Below, in pieces: positions 25,924-35,207 of a DNA stretch of 64,000 nucleotides (the stretch's first letter is position 1; every line of letters begins with the position of its first letter). The DNA is from Amycolatopsis acidicola (GTDB lineage: Bacteria; Actinomycetota; Actinomycetes; Mycobacteriales; Pseudonocardiaceae): assembly GCF_007713735.2 (NCBI RefSeq), contig NZ_VMNW02000016.1, positions 1-64,000 on the forward strand, given 5' to 3'. Made by a program: the position numbers and the translations under genes. The notes beneath the pieces are model-generated. The model was not told the DNA's origin. It did not search any database and saw nothing but the letters and a program-made list of their open reading frames with translations.

Positions 25924-28900
25924 TCACGCGGGCTGATCATCATAGGGAGACAGGATATCCTCCAGCGACGGCTCGCCGGCTTCCTCCTTCGCGACTTGCG
26001 CGGCGGCCACCACCGATCGCCACATTTCCGCATCACCGTTCAAACATTCCACTCCACGCTGGTCCTCCGCGGAAAGAATCGCCGCATAGTCGTCGAGTCC
26101 CCCCTTCAGCAACCCGATGAACACATCCCTGGGCACTTCGATCCCCGCGTGCCGGGCGATCGACACATGGCCCGCCACGATCCCCAATTCCAGCCGGGCT
26201 GGAAGCAGGTCGGGGAGCTCGCCGAGACGTGCGCCGGGAACAACGCAACCCGCTATGTCGATGACCGCCCCGATCACGCCTGCCGCGCGTTGCATCGCCT
26301 GCTCGACCGGCCCCGGATTGGTGCGCCGCGCCCTCAAGAAAGTCGTCCCGAGCAATCGTTCGATCCTTTCCAGGCTGCTGCCACGGACCCACGCTGTACT
26401 GGCGATCGCGCGCCGGCCGGCCGATACGCCCTGTTCTCCACCCGAAGTGAACAGGCGGCTGACCACCTCCGCGGCTGCCCCTGACTTGCGCAGCCACGAG
26501 CCCAGCACGGCATCGGCGCTCTCTCGCCTCGGCAGCTCCCCCGCGAATCTGACGTCGCGAACCTCCTCGGCGAGCTGGGCCGCGCATAGCAAAGTTCCGA
26601 CGGTAATCGCATCACCTGAGATCGCCCGGAGCGCCTCGGCGACCGTCGCGGCCGAAGACACGCTGATGCCAGAGCGGGCGACGATCTCACCAAGGGGGGC
26701 CAAGGCGACCCCGTTCGGGGTTTCGCGCACGAACCGGTGTTCGACCAGGTACTTGACCGCGTTCCGAATGCGGTCGCCGGGGAATGGTGCGGGCTTTCCC
26801 GCATTGTGTGCCTGATAGGCGGCCAGAGTCCGGTCGAGGAATGCCAGTATTTCGGCGTCGGTACCCCAGCCGCGGTCGGCCGACAAGGTCGACAGCACAC
26901 GAACGACGAGGGTGCCGGTGTCAATCGTCGGCTCGATGAGCGCAGACCGGCCCGGCGCCGGACGAGCGGTCACGTACCGTCGCCGCTTCTCCTCGGCGTC
27001 GGCCCCGCCCTCGGTGAGGATGATCGAGCGTCCTTCGGTGATGCCGTGCCCCGGGCGACCGGCGCGGCCCGCCATGTTCTTGTACTCGGCCACCGTGTAT
27101 TCGGTGTCGTCCGGATGCCGCAGCTCACAGAGGAGGACCACATCGGCGGGGAGATTCACGCCCTGCGCAAGGGTCGTGGTCGCCACGACGACCCGGATCG
27201 CGCTGTCACGGCACCGAAAAGATCTCACGACAACCCGCTGCTGCGCGTCGGACAGGTCGGCGGTGTGGAATCCGACCCCACCTCTCAGGCAGGTCATCAG
27301 ATGATCGCTCACACTGCCGGCATCGTTCCGCGGTAACGCGGCAATCTCAGCATCGGCGGCCCGTAAGCTCAAGACACGGGCAAGACGTTCGGCAGTGGTC
27401 CGCGCCGCGTCTCGCGTACCTCGGAAAACGATCACTTGCCGCCCCGCCGCTACCACCTCCTCCACGACCGTGACGAGCGCGTCCTCGCGGGAGTCGGCTT
27501 GCCGCAACGAAACCCAACCTGGTTCGTCGACGTCCACCTGGCCGTCCGCGCCGCTTCGGCGACCGACGAACCGTCCGTCGAGCCCGAGGGTGCCCTCGAC
27601 CAGTGGCACCTCGCGGAAATCGCTGACCACAGGAACAGCCCCCAGCCATTTCGCAAGGCTCACAGGATCGCCCAACACCGCCGACAGCCCTATCAGCTGC
27701 GGCTCGCGACCGCGGGACACCCGTGTGAACAACGTTTCCAGCGCGGGCCCGCGCTGCGGATCGAAGATCGAGTGGATCTCGTCCACCACCAGAACGCCGG
27801 TCCGGTGGAGCAGCCCAGGATCCGCCAGCACCAGACCGGTGAACTTTTCATACGTAAGCACGGCGAAGTCGTACTGGCCACGCCGAAGATCCGGGAGATG
27901 GTCCCGCAGCTCGCCGGTCGCCCGGATGACCTTGATCCCGAGCGGTGCGTACCGGTCCCGGAACCGCTCGTACTGCTCGTTCACCAGTGCCCGGCTCGGC
28001 AGCAAGAACACTGTCCGCTTCCCGGCGTATTTGGCATGGACCGCGGCCAGCTCACCGACCAGCGTCTTACCGCTTCCGGTCGGGGCGCTGACCACCACGG
28101 ACCCGCCCCGGAGCACCCCTGCGACGTTGATCGCCGCGAGCTGAACGTCGTTGAGCTGCTTGATCTCGCGCCGCCAAAGCTCGATGAACGGCTCAGGAAC
28201 TTCATGCGCGGCCAGCGATGACAGTGCGGGTGTCGCCTGGGGCGGAACTGTGCCGCCGAGCCGGGCGTAATGCGGGCCCGGGGTGAACACCGGCAGGCGC
28301 GCATCGCCGAGCGCACCTTCGAAACCCGCGTTCTGCCTGTTTCCGGTCAAGCCGTGCCGGTGCCATCCCACTGAGGTGAGCACACTGTGGACGAGCTTGA
28401 GAACCGACACCCCCTCGCCGTCGGCCATCTCACCCCGGCCGAGGAGCCCGTCGATGAGGTAGTGGGTGAGCAGACCGTGGCCGAATTCAGCTTTCTCGTA
28501 CGCGCGTTCGTCGGCCGCGCAGGCGGCGAGAACCACCTTGCCTTTCCCCCGGACACGGTCCAGCGGTTCTGTTCGCCACGCATCCCGCGCGACATACTCG
28601 TCCATCGGCTGCGCCAGTGATTTCGCCTGATACGTCACCTCTGCCCGACGCAGCGTCTCGGTCAGGGCGTCGCCGGAGAAGCAGCAGTCGAGCACGACGA
28701 TCAAGAGCCGTGCCGGAATTCGCTCGACGAGCCCGACGAAGTCCGTGAGGGGCAAGGCAGTCTCGGCCAGCCGATCACTGACCGCGTCATAGGTGGCCAA
28801 TTCCCGAGTTGGGGTCCCATGTCCGGAAAACGTCACCATGACGACGTCCGATTCAGTCGAGCGCCGATGGAGCTGTCCTATTTCTGTCCTGATTCTGGCC

Positions 28901-29073
28901 TTGGTGGCATCGGTGTCCGCCACTAATGTGGCGCTACCGGCGGGGAAGGTGTCCCGGAACAGCGCGTCCAGCACTTCGGCATCTCGCCGGGCAAAACGCA
29001 GGTCACCGAAAGCGGGGTCCCGGTAGTGATCGAGGCCGATGAAGAGGCCGTGGAAAGTGGTTGCCTCGGTCAT
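25924..29073 (-). CDS. Caspase-like protease fused to Ski2-type helicase
   Basis: 1049 aa. Residues 5-260 are a peptidase C14 (caspase/metacaspase-like) domain: catalytic His85 in VVMVTFSGHG and Cys131 in VVLDCCFSGDA, with FGHGLLTHYLIDGLL later. Residues 300-760 are a superfamily 2 helicase of the Ski2/Hel308 group: Walker A APTGSGKT (330-337), DEIH (431-434), SAV (464-466) and motif VI YKNMAGRAGRPGHG. The C-terminal about 280 residues include a winged-helix and a Sec63-like region (LPARLELGIVAGHVSIARH). ATG with AGGAGG upstream. Expected logic: helicase senses aberrant nucleic acid, protease is the effector. Divergent from the pPIWI-RE cassette. Confidence 0.85.
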   Translation of the reverse strand: MTEATTFHGLFIGLDHYRDPAFGDLRFARRDAEVLDALFRDTFPAGSATLVADTDATKARIRTEIGQLHRRSTESDVVMVTFSGHGTPTRELATYDAVSDRLAETALPLTDFVGLVERIPARLLIVVLDCCFSGDALTETLRRAEVTYQAKSLAQPMDEYVARDAWRTEPLDRVRGKGKVVLAACAADERAYEKAEFGHGLLTHYLIDGLLGRGEMADGEGVSVLKLVHSVLTSVGWHRHGLTGNRQNAGFEGALGDARLPVFTPGPHYARLGGTVPPQATPALSSLAAHEVPEPFIELWRREIKQLNDVQLAAINVAGVLRGGSVVVSAPTGSGKTLVGELAAVHAKYAGKRTVFLLPSRALVNEQYERFRDRYAPLGIKVIRATGELRDHLPDLRRGQYDFAVLTYEKFTGLVLADPGLLHRTGVLVVDEIHSIFDPQRGPALETLFTRVSRGREPQLIGLSAVLGDPVSLAKWLGAVPVVSDFREVPLVEGTLGLDGRFVGRRSGADGQVDVDEPGWVSLRQADSREDALVTVVEEVVAAGRQVIVFRGTRDAARTTAERLARVLSLRAADAEIAALPRNDAGSVSDHLMTCLRGGVGFHTADLSDAQQRVVVRSFRCRDSAIRVVVATTTLAQGVNLPADVVLLCELRHPDDTEYTVAEYKNMAGRAGRPGHGITEGRSIILTEGGADAEEKRRRYVTARPAPGRSALIEPTIDTGTLVVRVLSTLSADRGWGTDAEILAFLDRTLAAYQAHNAGKPAPFPGDRIRNAVKYLVEHRFVRETPNGVALAPLGEIVARSGISVSSAATVAEALRAISGDAITVGTLLCAAQLAEEVRDVRFAGELPRRESADAVLGSWLRKSGAAAEVVSRLFTSGGEQGVSAGRRAIASTAWVRGSSLERIERLLGTTFLRARRTNPGPVEQAMQRAAGVIGAVIDIAGCVVPGARLGELPDLLPARLELGIVAGHVSIARHAGIEVPRDVFIGLLKGGLDDYAAILSAEDQRGVECLNGDAEMWRSVVAAAQVAKEEAGEPSLEDILSPYDDQPA

Positions 29074-29203
29074 CCGGGGTTTCCTCCTATTCGGGAGCGC
29101 TTCCGAAACGACATCATTGCCAGCGAACGGGCGGGAGTAGACGATAGCGTTCACGACCGCGGGGAATTGGGCAGGCGGCTCGTCGCAAGGGGGAGGATCA
29201 GAA
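29074..29203. promoter_or_regulatory. Divergent promoter region, caspase-helicase / pPIWI-RE cassette
   Basis: 130 bp with no gene, separating the two start codons. Both sides have strong ribosome binding sites (AGGAGG for the minus gene, GGGGGAGG for the plus gene). It includes a short inverted element GAGCGCTTC near 29094. The shared region suggests co-regulation, but no operator was recognised. Confidence 0.45.
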
Positions 29204-30826
29204 ATGACCGGTTCGACAGAGCCCGGTGGCCAGGCCACGCACGCCGGCATTGTCCGGATTCAGTCATGGCAAGTACGCGGAATGCGGCAGCGGTGCCCGG
29301 CCAGATTCGCGGTTGACGTCCGTCCCGCGGTTGCCCACGCCAAAGCCGGCGCTGACGTGGGCCGGACGAGGAGCGCGTCAGCGTTGTCCGCGCTGCATGC
29401 CGTGCTCGACCTCATCGAGTTCGACCAGCTCTCCGGGGACGCCGCGATCCGGCGGTGGACGGAGAAGTCCGATCCCGATCCCACCTTGGCACGCTGGGCG
29501 GCACAAGCCGTCCGAGCGATACAGGAAGCCGAGCCGAAGATCGCGGCGACGAGGCCTGACACACCCGTTCTGGAGCCGGTATCCCGTAGCTGGGGACGGC
29601 AGCGGCTCAACGCCGAGGACGTGTACGAGGAGGCAGTCGTCGGCCGGCGGTACGAAGCAGACGGAATCCGGGAGCTTCGGCTCCTGTCCACGAACTCTGT
29701 GGCCGGTGCCGCACGGGAGCGGACCGACGACGCGGAAATCGCATTCTTGGTAGGCGTGACGGCCGGTGCCCGACCGATCCTCGGTGGACGGTGGGATCAT
29801 CAGCGCCGGTTCAGCCTTGGCCGGTTCACCGCGCCGGAACGCATCCGGGTGGTGGAGGTCGGTTGCGCCGACGGCTCGATCGACGTCAGATTCGACGGAA
29901 GTCCTGCGGAGGCGCTCCGCCTCTACGAGGACGAGGCAGCCGGGCCGCTGGCCGAATTACTGGCCGACGACTCCTACCGGCCCGGCTACGACTGCGCCAA
30001 ATGCTTACTCGTCGAGAGCTGCCCCGGAGTGCCTTCGGTCCCCGGCCTGCTCGGCGTCACCGGGGACACCCGGCGTACCTGGTCGGTCACTTCCGGGCGT
30101 GAGCACCAAAAATGCCCTGACCGGTATCGGTTCGGCGAGATGTTCCTGCCCCGTGAGAGGGCAGCGGAGGACAGCGATGGCACGCGGCGCGGGCGCGCTG
30201 TCCACTCTTGGATAGCCCAGCGACACGACCGGCGGCCGATCCAGGCCTGCCGCGCCTCAGATGTGCCTGCCTCCTCCGAGACATGGTCTGCCGGGTGGGC
30301 CGGCCGCGACGGGATTGAAGCCAGGCTCGGCGTCCAAATGATCGGCGACCACGCACTGGTCTGTCCTCTGGCGGGACTCGCCGGGGACACGGTGCGCACC
30401 GAGCATCTCGTCGTGGCCTTCGATCCGGTCGCGAACGCCGTGATCGTGGCCAAAACCGACCTGCTGTACCGGGATGACCACGGCTGGGTCCTCCGCGAAA
30501 TCAAGACGGCCCGTTCGCCGGAGACCGGCGACCTGCTCACGAAGTACCCGCAGCTCGCACTGGCGGTGCTTCTATCAGAGGCCGGTGTTCTCGCGGAAGA
30601 AGGTGCTCCACTGCGTGTCGAATTGGAGGAGCTGACCGGCAGCGGCCCGGTGCTGGCGACGCTCGACGTGAGCAGTGACGCTGTGCTCGCGGCCGCCCGG
30701 AGAGCGGTGAACCGCTTGGCGGGACCGATGTTCACCATGGAGACTTCCGGCCCTAACCCGGGTAAGGCTTGTGCAGACTGTGGTTTCGTCCGCTGGTGCC
30801 CCGCGGCGCGAAAGACGGCGGCATGA
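29204..30826 (+). CDS. Tandem Cas4/AddB-like Fe-S nuclease (first copy degenerate)
   Basis: 540 aa with two copies of a RecB-family Fe-S nuclease layout. Copy 1: CPARF (C31) and closing CAKCLLVESCPG (C264, C267, C273), but no D..ExK between them. Copy 2: HQKCPDRYRFG (C304), GRAVHSWIAQRH, catalytic AKTDLLYR (D419) and LREIKTARS (E432, K434), TKYPQLALAV as motif III, and closing CADCGFVRWCPA (C523, C526, C532). So one dead and one apparently active nuclease domain, each with four Cys for a 4Fe-4S cluster. ATG with GGGGGAGG. The stop overlaps the next start (ATGA), tying it to the pPIWI-RE genes. Confidence 0.8.
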   Translation: MTGSTEPGGQATHAGIVRIQSWQVRGMRQRCPARFAVDVRPAVAHAKAGADVGRTRSASALSALHAVLDLIEFDQLSGDAAIRRWTEKSDPDPTLARWAAQAVRAIQEAEPKIAATRPDTPVLEPVSRSWGRQRLNAEDVYEEAVVGRRYEADGIRELRLLSTNSVAGAARERTDDAEIAFLVGVTAGARPILGGRWDHQRRFSLGRFTAPERIRVVEVGCADGSIDVRFDGSPAEALRLYEDEAAGPLAELLADDSYRPGYDCAKCLLVESCPGVPSVPGLLGVTGDTRRTWSVTSGREHQKCPDRYRFGEMFLPRERAAEDSDGTRRGRAVHSWIAQRHDRRPIQACRASDVPASSETWSAGWAGRDGIEARLGVQMIGDHALVCPLAGLAGDTVRTEHLVVAFDPVANAVIVAKTDLLYRDDHGWVLREIKTARSPETGDLLTKYPQLALAVLLSEAGVLAEEGAPLRVELEELTGSGPVLATLDVSSDAVLAAARRAVNRLAGPMFTMETSGPNPGKACADCGFVRWCPAARKTAA

Positions 30827-31980
30827 CCGACCCGCGCGAGGCACAGGCTTTCCAGCCGATCCCGCAGTGGCGCCGCGTCGTCGCGGCCGCGCTGCGCGCC
30901 GCCTATGCCTGGTCCGAACGCCGGACCCAGCCTACCGCGATGCGGGAGGTGTCCCGGATGACAGGTGTCGTCATGGCGGCGCACGGGCCCGGTGTCGGGC
31001 CCGTGACCCCTCGAGAATTCGCGACTGCGCTGCACCGGCCCCTGGGAGAGCTGCGCGCGCTCGCGGATTGCCCCGAAACCGAAGCGGCAGCGGTCGTCTT
31101 GCTCGAGGCAGGTCAGCTGACCGCCGAGGCTTTCGATCTGGCGTCCGAGTACGCGGCTCCCCTCGGTACAGCGATCGACCGAGCAACGTGGATGCCGACG
31201 TGGACACGGATGCACGCCGAGCAGATCCGGCACGAGACCTACGCCGCGATGGTCGCGTCCGGCCGGCAGGACGACTACGTACGCTCGCGGCGGTTCCTCA
31301 TCGAACACCCGGCCGGCAGCTCCGCCGAGCTGGCCGATCAACGCAGCAAGGCCGGGGTGCAGCTACCGCCCAACGGGTACGGGCCCATCCCCGCCGGGCA
31401 GCTCTACCACTCGCGTAGTGGGTCGGCTTGGTGGTTCCCTTGTCCGTCGTGTCGCTGGCCGATGGCCGTAACGGGAGAACTGACCCGATGTCGCTACCGG
31501 CCGCACTCGGCGTCGTACCGGATTCGGCCCGGCGCCACACCCGAGCGGCGACCGGTGCTCGAACGGGCCGATCCCGGGCCATCGGCACGCGCTCCGAAGG
31601 CCAAGGCCGCCGCGGGGGCGGTCTGTGTGGACACCGGCGTCTGGCGATTCGTCGTCGTTCCCGGTGTCTCCGAACTGCGTCTGTTCCACGCGCTCGACAA
31701 ACCCGGCGTGGACGTGGAGCTGTGGCCGGACTTCGACCGGTACGACCTCCGGGTGGAGATCGGCTCCACCGTCCACCAGGCCGACCTCAAGGAATACCAG
31801 TCGGTCGGACGACTCATAGCCGACCTCACCGCGCAACGTCCGGCCGCGGACATCGTGCTGCCCGCTACTCACGAACATCAGCTGGAGGTCCTCCGGCAGG
31901 CCCTTCCAGCAACGGTCCACATCACTACCGAAAAACGATTCCGCGACCGGATCCTCAGACAGCTCAGGAGAAACACGTGA
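30823..31980 (+). CDS. PD-(D/E)XK nuclease associated with pPIWI-RE
   Basis: 385 aa. Residues 1-190 are helical with no recognised motif. CPSC (C207, C210) with C223 looks like part of a zinc ribbon. The C-terminal about 115 residues form a restriction-fold domain: ELWPDFDRYDLRVEI (D303, D308) followed by HQADLKEYQ (D321, K323). The size and position match the REase of the pPIWI-RE three-gene island described by Burroughs, Iyer and Aravind, which places such a nuclease beside a DinG-type helicase and the PIWI protein. Overlaps both neighbours by 4 bp (ATGA, GTGA). Confidence 0.72.
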   Translation: MTDPREAQAFQPIPQWRRVVAAALRAAYAWSERRTQPTAMREVSRMTGVVMAAHGPGVGPVTPREFATALHRPLGELRALADCPETEAAAVVLLEAGQLTAEAFDLASEYAAPLGTAIDRATWMPTWTRMHAEQIRHETYAAMVASGRQDDYVRSRRFLIEHPAGSSAELADQRSKAGVQLPPNGYGPIPAGQLYHSRSGSAWWFPCPSCRWPMAVTGELTRCRYRPHSASYRIRPGATPERRPVLERADPGPSARAPKAKAAAGAVCVDTGVWRFVVVPGVSELRLFHALDKPGVDVELWPDFDRYDLRVEIGSTVHQADLKEYQSVGRLIADLTAQRPAADIVLPATHEHQLEVLRQALPATVHITTEKRFRDRILRQLRRNT

Positions 31981-34900
31981 CGGAGCGGGCGAACTCGGCC
32001 AATGTCAGGCGGGTCGGGCCGCGAGTGCTCAAAACCGCGATCGGGCTGGCCGCGGAGCTGTTCCCTCTCGACACGGGCGACGGCACACCCGCCACCTCCC
32101 GGGCGCACGTGCTGTACTTGCTCGACGGGCACATCACCGCGTGGTCCGGGTGGTCCGGCAGAGTGCCCGAAGCCGACCGCATACGCGTCACGCGGCTACT
32201 GAAGCGGCGCACGAACGACTTCGCCAACGAGCAGACGACAGGCCAGTTACTGGACCGCCTTCTCACCGGCGACGAACTCGACGGATGCTTGCCCGGTCCG
32301 GACTACGAACCGGGCAGCGGGGGAACGATCGTGGTCGATGCCGGAATGCCGTTGACGGACTTCGTCGACGGTGTCCTGCGGGAACTCGACGACCTGTTCA
32401 CGGCCCGCAACCGCGCGTTGTCTCCTGCGGGCCCAGGCCATTACACGACGACAGTGCGCGTACCGCGCGATGGCGCGGACAGTTACTACACCAGCTTCCG
32501 CTTCGAGATCGGGGCACAGCACCGTGACCCCGGGCTACCCCCACCGGCCGTAACAACGTCGCGACCGCTCGACCGGCTCGATGTTCCGTTCTCCGAGCTC
32601 AAGGCGGTGGCCGTTGAGCTGGACGGGCATCCGGCCGTGCCCGGCAACCACCGCACCGAAGTGGTGGAGCGGTTCGAAACATCGATCCGCTCCACCAAGG
32701 ATCCTGTCACCGCACTGGATCTGACGGCCGGGTCGCTGAACGAGCTGCTCGCCTACACCGGGTTCGGAAAATCGGTGGTGCTCATCGAAGTATTCGCCTG
32801 CTGGGCTGTGACCAACGACCACGTTGCCGCCTTCGTCCTGCCCACCAACGCGGACGTGGTGAAGACTGCTCGTCAGATCGAGATCTCGCTCGCGGGACTG
32901 GGCAAGAGCGGTGACGTGGTCGCGCTCACCTCACCCCGTTCGCGTATCGACGTCGCGGAAGCGGTGACCGGCCGCGCCGCGCCCAGCGGCCCGGAACAGG
33001 ACTGGGTTTGGGACCGCTTCGGCTACGGCTGCGCCATGGCGGCGGTGGCCGCCGACGAAGATGCTGTGGACACGTGGATTCCCGGCCGGGAGCCGTGCGC
33101 CACGCTGCGCCAGCCGCGCCCGGACGGAGGTACCAGGACCGTCGCCTGCCCATGGCGAACCACCTGCGGGCGGTTCAGCGCATCCCGCGGGGCCTGCACG
33201 GCGAACATCATCGTGACGTCCCACGTCAACCTGCTGCTTGGCGTTCTCCAGACTCCGGTGGATGACGGTTACGGCGTCAACGACCGCCTCAGCGTGGAAG
33301 AACTCGTGCTTCGCCGGTGTCAGATCGTCGTCATCGACGAAGTGGACGAGTTCCAGCAGCAAGCCATCGAGCTGGCCGGCCGCGGACTGGTCCTCGACAA
33401 GGCCCGGCGAACGAACACCCCGCTGCGCAAGCTCGACGCGGATTTCGCGGGCGCGCTGGGCGCGCTGCACGACGACGTCGACGCGAACGTGCGCGACGCC
33501 TACTTCAGCCTGCGCTATCTGTCGGAGAATTATGTCAGCCACCTGACTTATCACCGTCTCGGGCCTGCACGGCACAGAAGCGGGCGCCGGCAGCCAGGAC
33601 CGGGACGGGCCTGGATCGTGCCCCGGCGCCGCGACAACTGGCTCGCCGCCAAATTGTTCAAGATGGAGCTCGATCAGGTCACCGGGGCCGAGCTGAAGTC
33701 GTTCGAATCGCTGTTCCCCGGTGAACCCGAGCCTGATCCGGACGCGCCGGAAGGCTTTGCCGAGGCCAGGCGACAGCTTGAAGCGATCGTCGGCAGCGGC
33801 GTGGCCGGCGCGGCCATCACGGCCGCGAGAGAAGCCGTGAGCGGGCTGGTGGAACACCTTTCCGTCGATGACCGGCGCGAGTTCGCCGACTGGGTGCTCC
33901 GGCGCGCGATGCTCGAGCGGATCCGCGGATTCCTCCACCGGCTGATGGCGAACAACTCTCAGCTCGTCGACGCCGGAGTCGAATCGGCACAGGAGGTCGC
34001 CGACGCACTCGGCACCTACGGCCGCTGGCGCGCGACGCCGACGGGGCCGCTCGGCCGTCTTGTCTTTGCCTTCAACGAATACTTCGACGACACCGGCACC
34101 GAACCGGCCTCACTGTCGACCGCCGCGTTCGGCGGGGACCCGCATTCCTACACCGTGACGCTTGGCGATGTCACAGCATTGGCGCACGCGGGCACCCGCC
34201 GCATCGTGCTGGGCCTTTCGGCGACCTCGTACTTCCCTGGCGCGCCACACCATCACCTGCACACCACTCCGAAATGGTGGGTGCCGGACGCGTCACCGGG
34301 AAAGCTGCGCATCGAGACGGCAACCGTGCTGGGCCGCGGAGACGTGCCCGAGCGGATCTCGGGTCTCGACGGCCCGGCCAGATCGGCCGCCGTGCGCCGG
34401 ATCGCCGCCGGGCTCTGGAACACCCACCTGGCAGCCGAGTTCCGCCGGCTCGCTCAGGAAGATTCGAAACGTCAACGAGTCCTGCTGGCCACGACTTCCT
34501 ACGCTGCTGCGCGTGAAGTGGCCGAGGGGCTGGCCGAAGCGGGCGTCAACCCGCCGAGAATCTGCCTCGCCGTGCCACCTCGAAGCGACGCACACGAAGG
34601 CAGACTCTGGCGAGAACTGCAGAGCGACCGCTTGGAGGAGTTCCCGTCACTGCCAGGTGCGGACATCCTGATCGCGCCGCTCGCGCGGGTGCAACGCGGG
34701 GTCAACATCCTCGGAAAGGATTCGCGATCGGCGCTCGGCTCGGTATGGCTGATCGTGCGCCCCGTTCCGGTCATCGACGAGCCAGCGGAACTGGTCGCGC
34801 ACATCCAGTCCGCAGCGCTCGCCGAACATCCAGGCCCCGCGACTGATCCACTGTCCCTGCTGGCCGCGCGGCGCCGGGAAGCAGGTCAGTTCCTCGACTC

Positions 34901-35207
34901 CATCTTCCGTTGTCCGCCGTACTTCCAGGCACAGCCCGAGCGAGTCAAGCTCGGGGTGGCCGCAGAGATCATGATCGGGGCGATCCAGCTCATCGGCCGG
35001 GCTCGTCGTGGGGGCACGCCCGCCGTGCTGCACCTCGTGGATGGGGCGTTCCACACCGCGGACCGCGGCACTGACCTGGCATCGCTCATCAACCGCCTTC
35101 GCGGCCGATGGCGGCCCGATCAGCTCGACGCGATGACCGAGTACTACGGCGACATGCTGCAGGCGTTTCTCGACTACGCGGCCGAAGACGCCGGTGAGAG
35201 GGAATGA
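31977..35207 (+). CDS. DinG-type Fe-S helicase of the pPIWI-RE island
   Basis: 1076 aa. Residues 1-200 are an N-terminal domain specific to this group. Walker A is a variant, AYTGFGKSVVL (261-266). Between motifs I and II lie cysteines C374, C391, C397 and C407 (GREPCATL, VACPWRTTCGRF, ASRGACTAN), the expected place of the XPD/DinG Fe-S cluster, followed by IIVTSHVNLLLG. Walker B is VVIDEVDEF (454-457). The C-terminal part has ILIAPLARVQRGVNILGKD and LIGRARRGG as late motifs. Predicted 5'-3' DNA helicase, possibly acting on R-loops. GTG start in GTGA; stop in ATGA. Confidence 0.8.
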   Translation: MTERANSANVRRVGPRVLKTAIGLAAELFPLDTGDGTPATSRAHVLYLLDGHITAWSGWSGRVPEADRIRVTRLLKRRTNDFANEQTTGQLLDRLLTGDELDGCLPGPDYEPGSGGTIVVDAGMPLTDFVDGVLRELDDLFTARNRALSPAGPGHYTTTVRVPRDGADSYYTSFRFEIGAQHRDPGLPPPAVTTSRPLDRLDVPFSELKAVAVELDGHPAVPGNHRTEVVERFETSIRSTKDPVTALDLTAGSLNELLAYTGFGKSVVLIEVFACWAVTNDHVAAFVLPTNADVVKTARQIEISLAGLGKSGDVVALTSPRSRIDVAEAVTGRAAPSGPEQDWVWDRFGYGCAMAAVAADEDAVDTWIPGREPCATLRQPRPDGGTRTVACPWRTTCGRFSASRGACTANIIVTSHVNLLLGVLQTPVDDGYGVNDRLSVEELVLRRCQIVVIDEVDEFQQQAIELAGRGLVLDKARRTNTPLRKLDADFAGALGALHDDVDANVRDAYFSLRYLSENYVSHLTYHRLGPARHRSGRRQPGPGRAWIVPRRRDNWLAAKLFKMELDQVTGAELKSFESLFPGEPEPDPDAPEGFAEARRQLEAIVGSGVAGAAITAAREAVSGLVEHLSVDDRREFADWVLRRAMLERIRGFLHRLMANNSQLVDAGVESAQEVADALGTYGRWRATPTGPLGRLVFAFNEYFDDTGTEPASLSTAAFGGDPHSYTVTLGDVTALAHAGTRRIVLGLSATSYFPGAPHHHLHTTPKWWVPDASPGKLRIETATVLGRGDVPERISGLDGPARSAAVRRIAAGLWNTHLAAEFRRLAQEDSKRQRVLLATTSYAAAREVAEGLAEAGVNPPRICLAVPPRSDAHEGRLWRELQSDRLEEFPSLPGADILIAPLARVQRGVNILGKDSRSALGSVWLIVRPVPVIDEPAELVAHIQSAALAEHPGPATDPLSLLAARRREAGQFLDSIFRCPPYFQAQPERVKLGVAAEIMIGAIQLIGRARRGGTPAVLHLVDGAFHTADRGTDLASLINRLRGRWRPDQLDAMTEYYGDMLQAFLDYAAEDAGERE

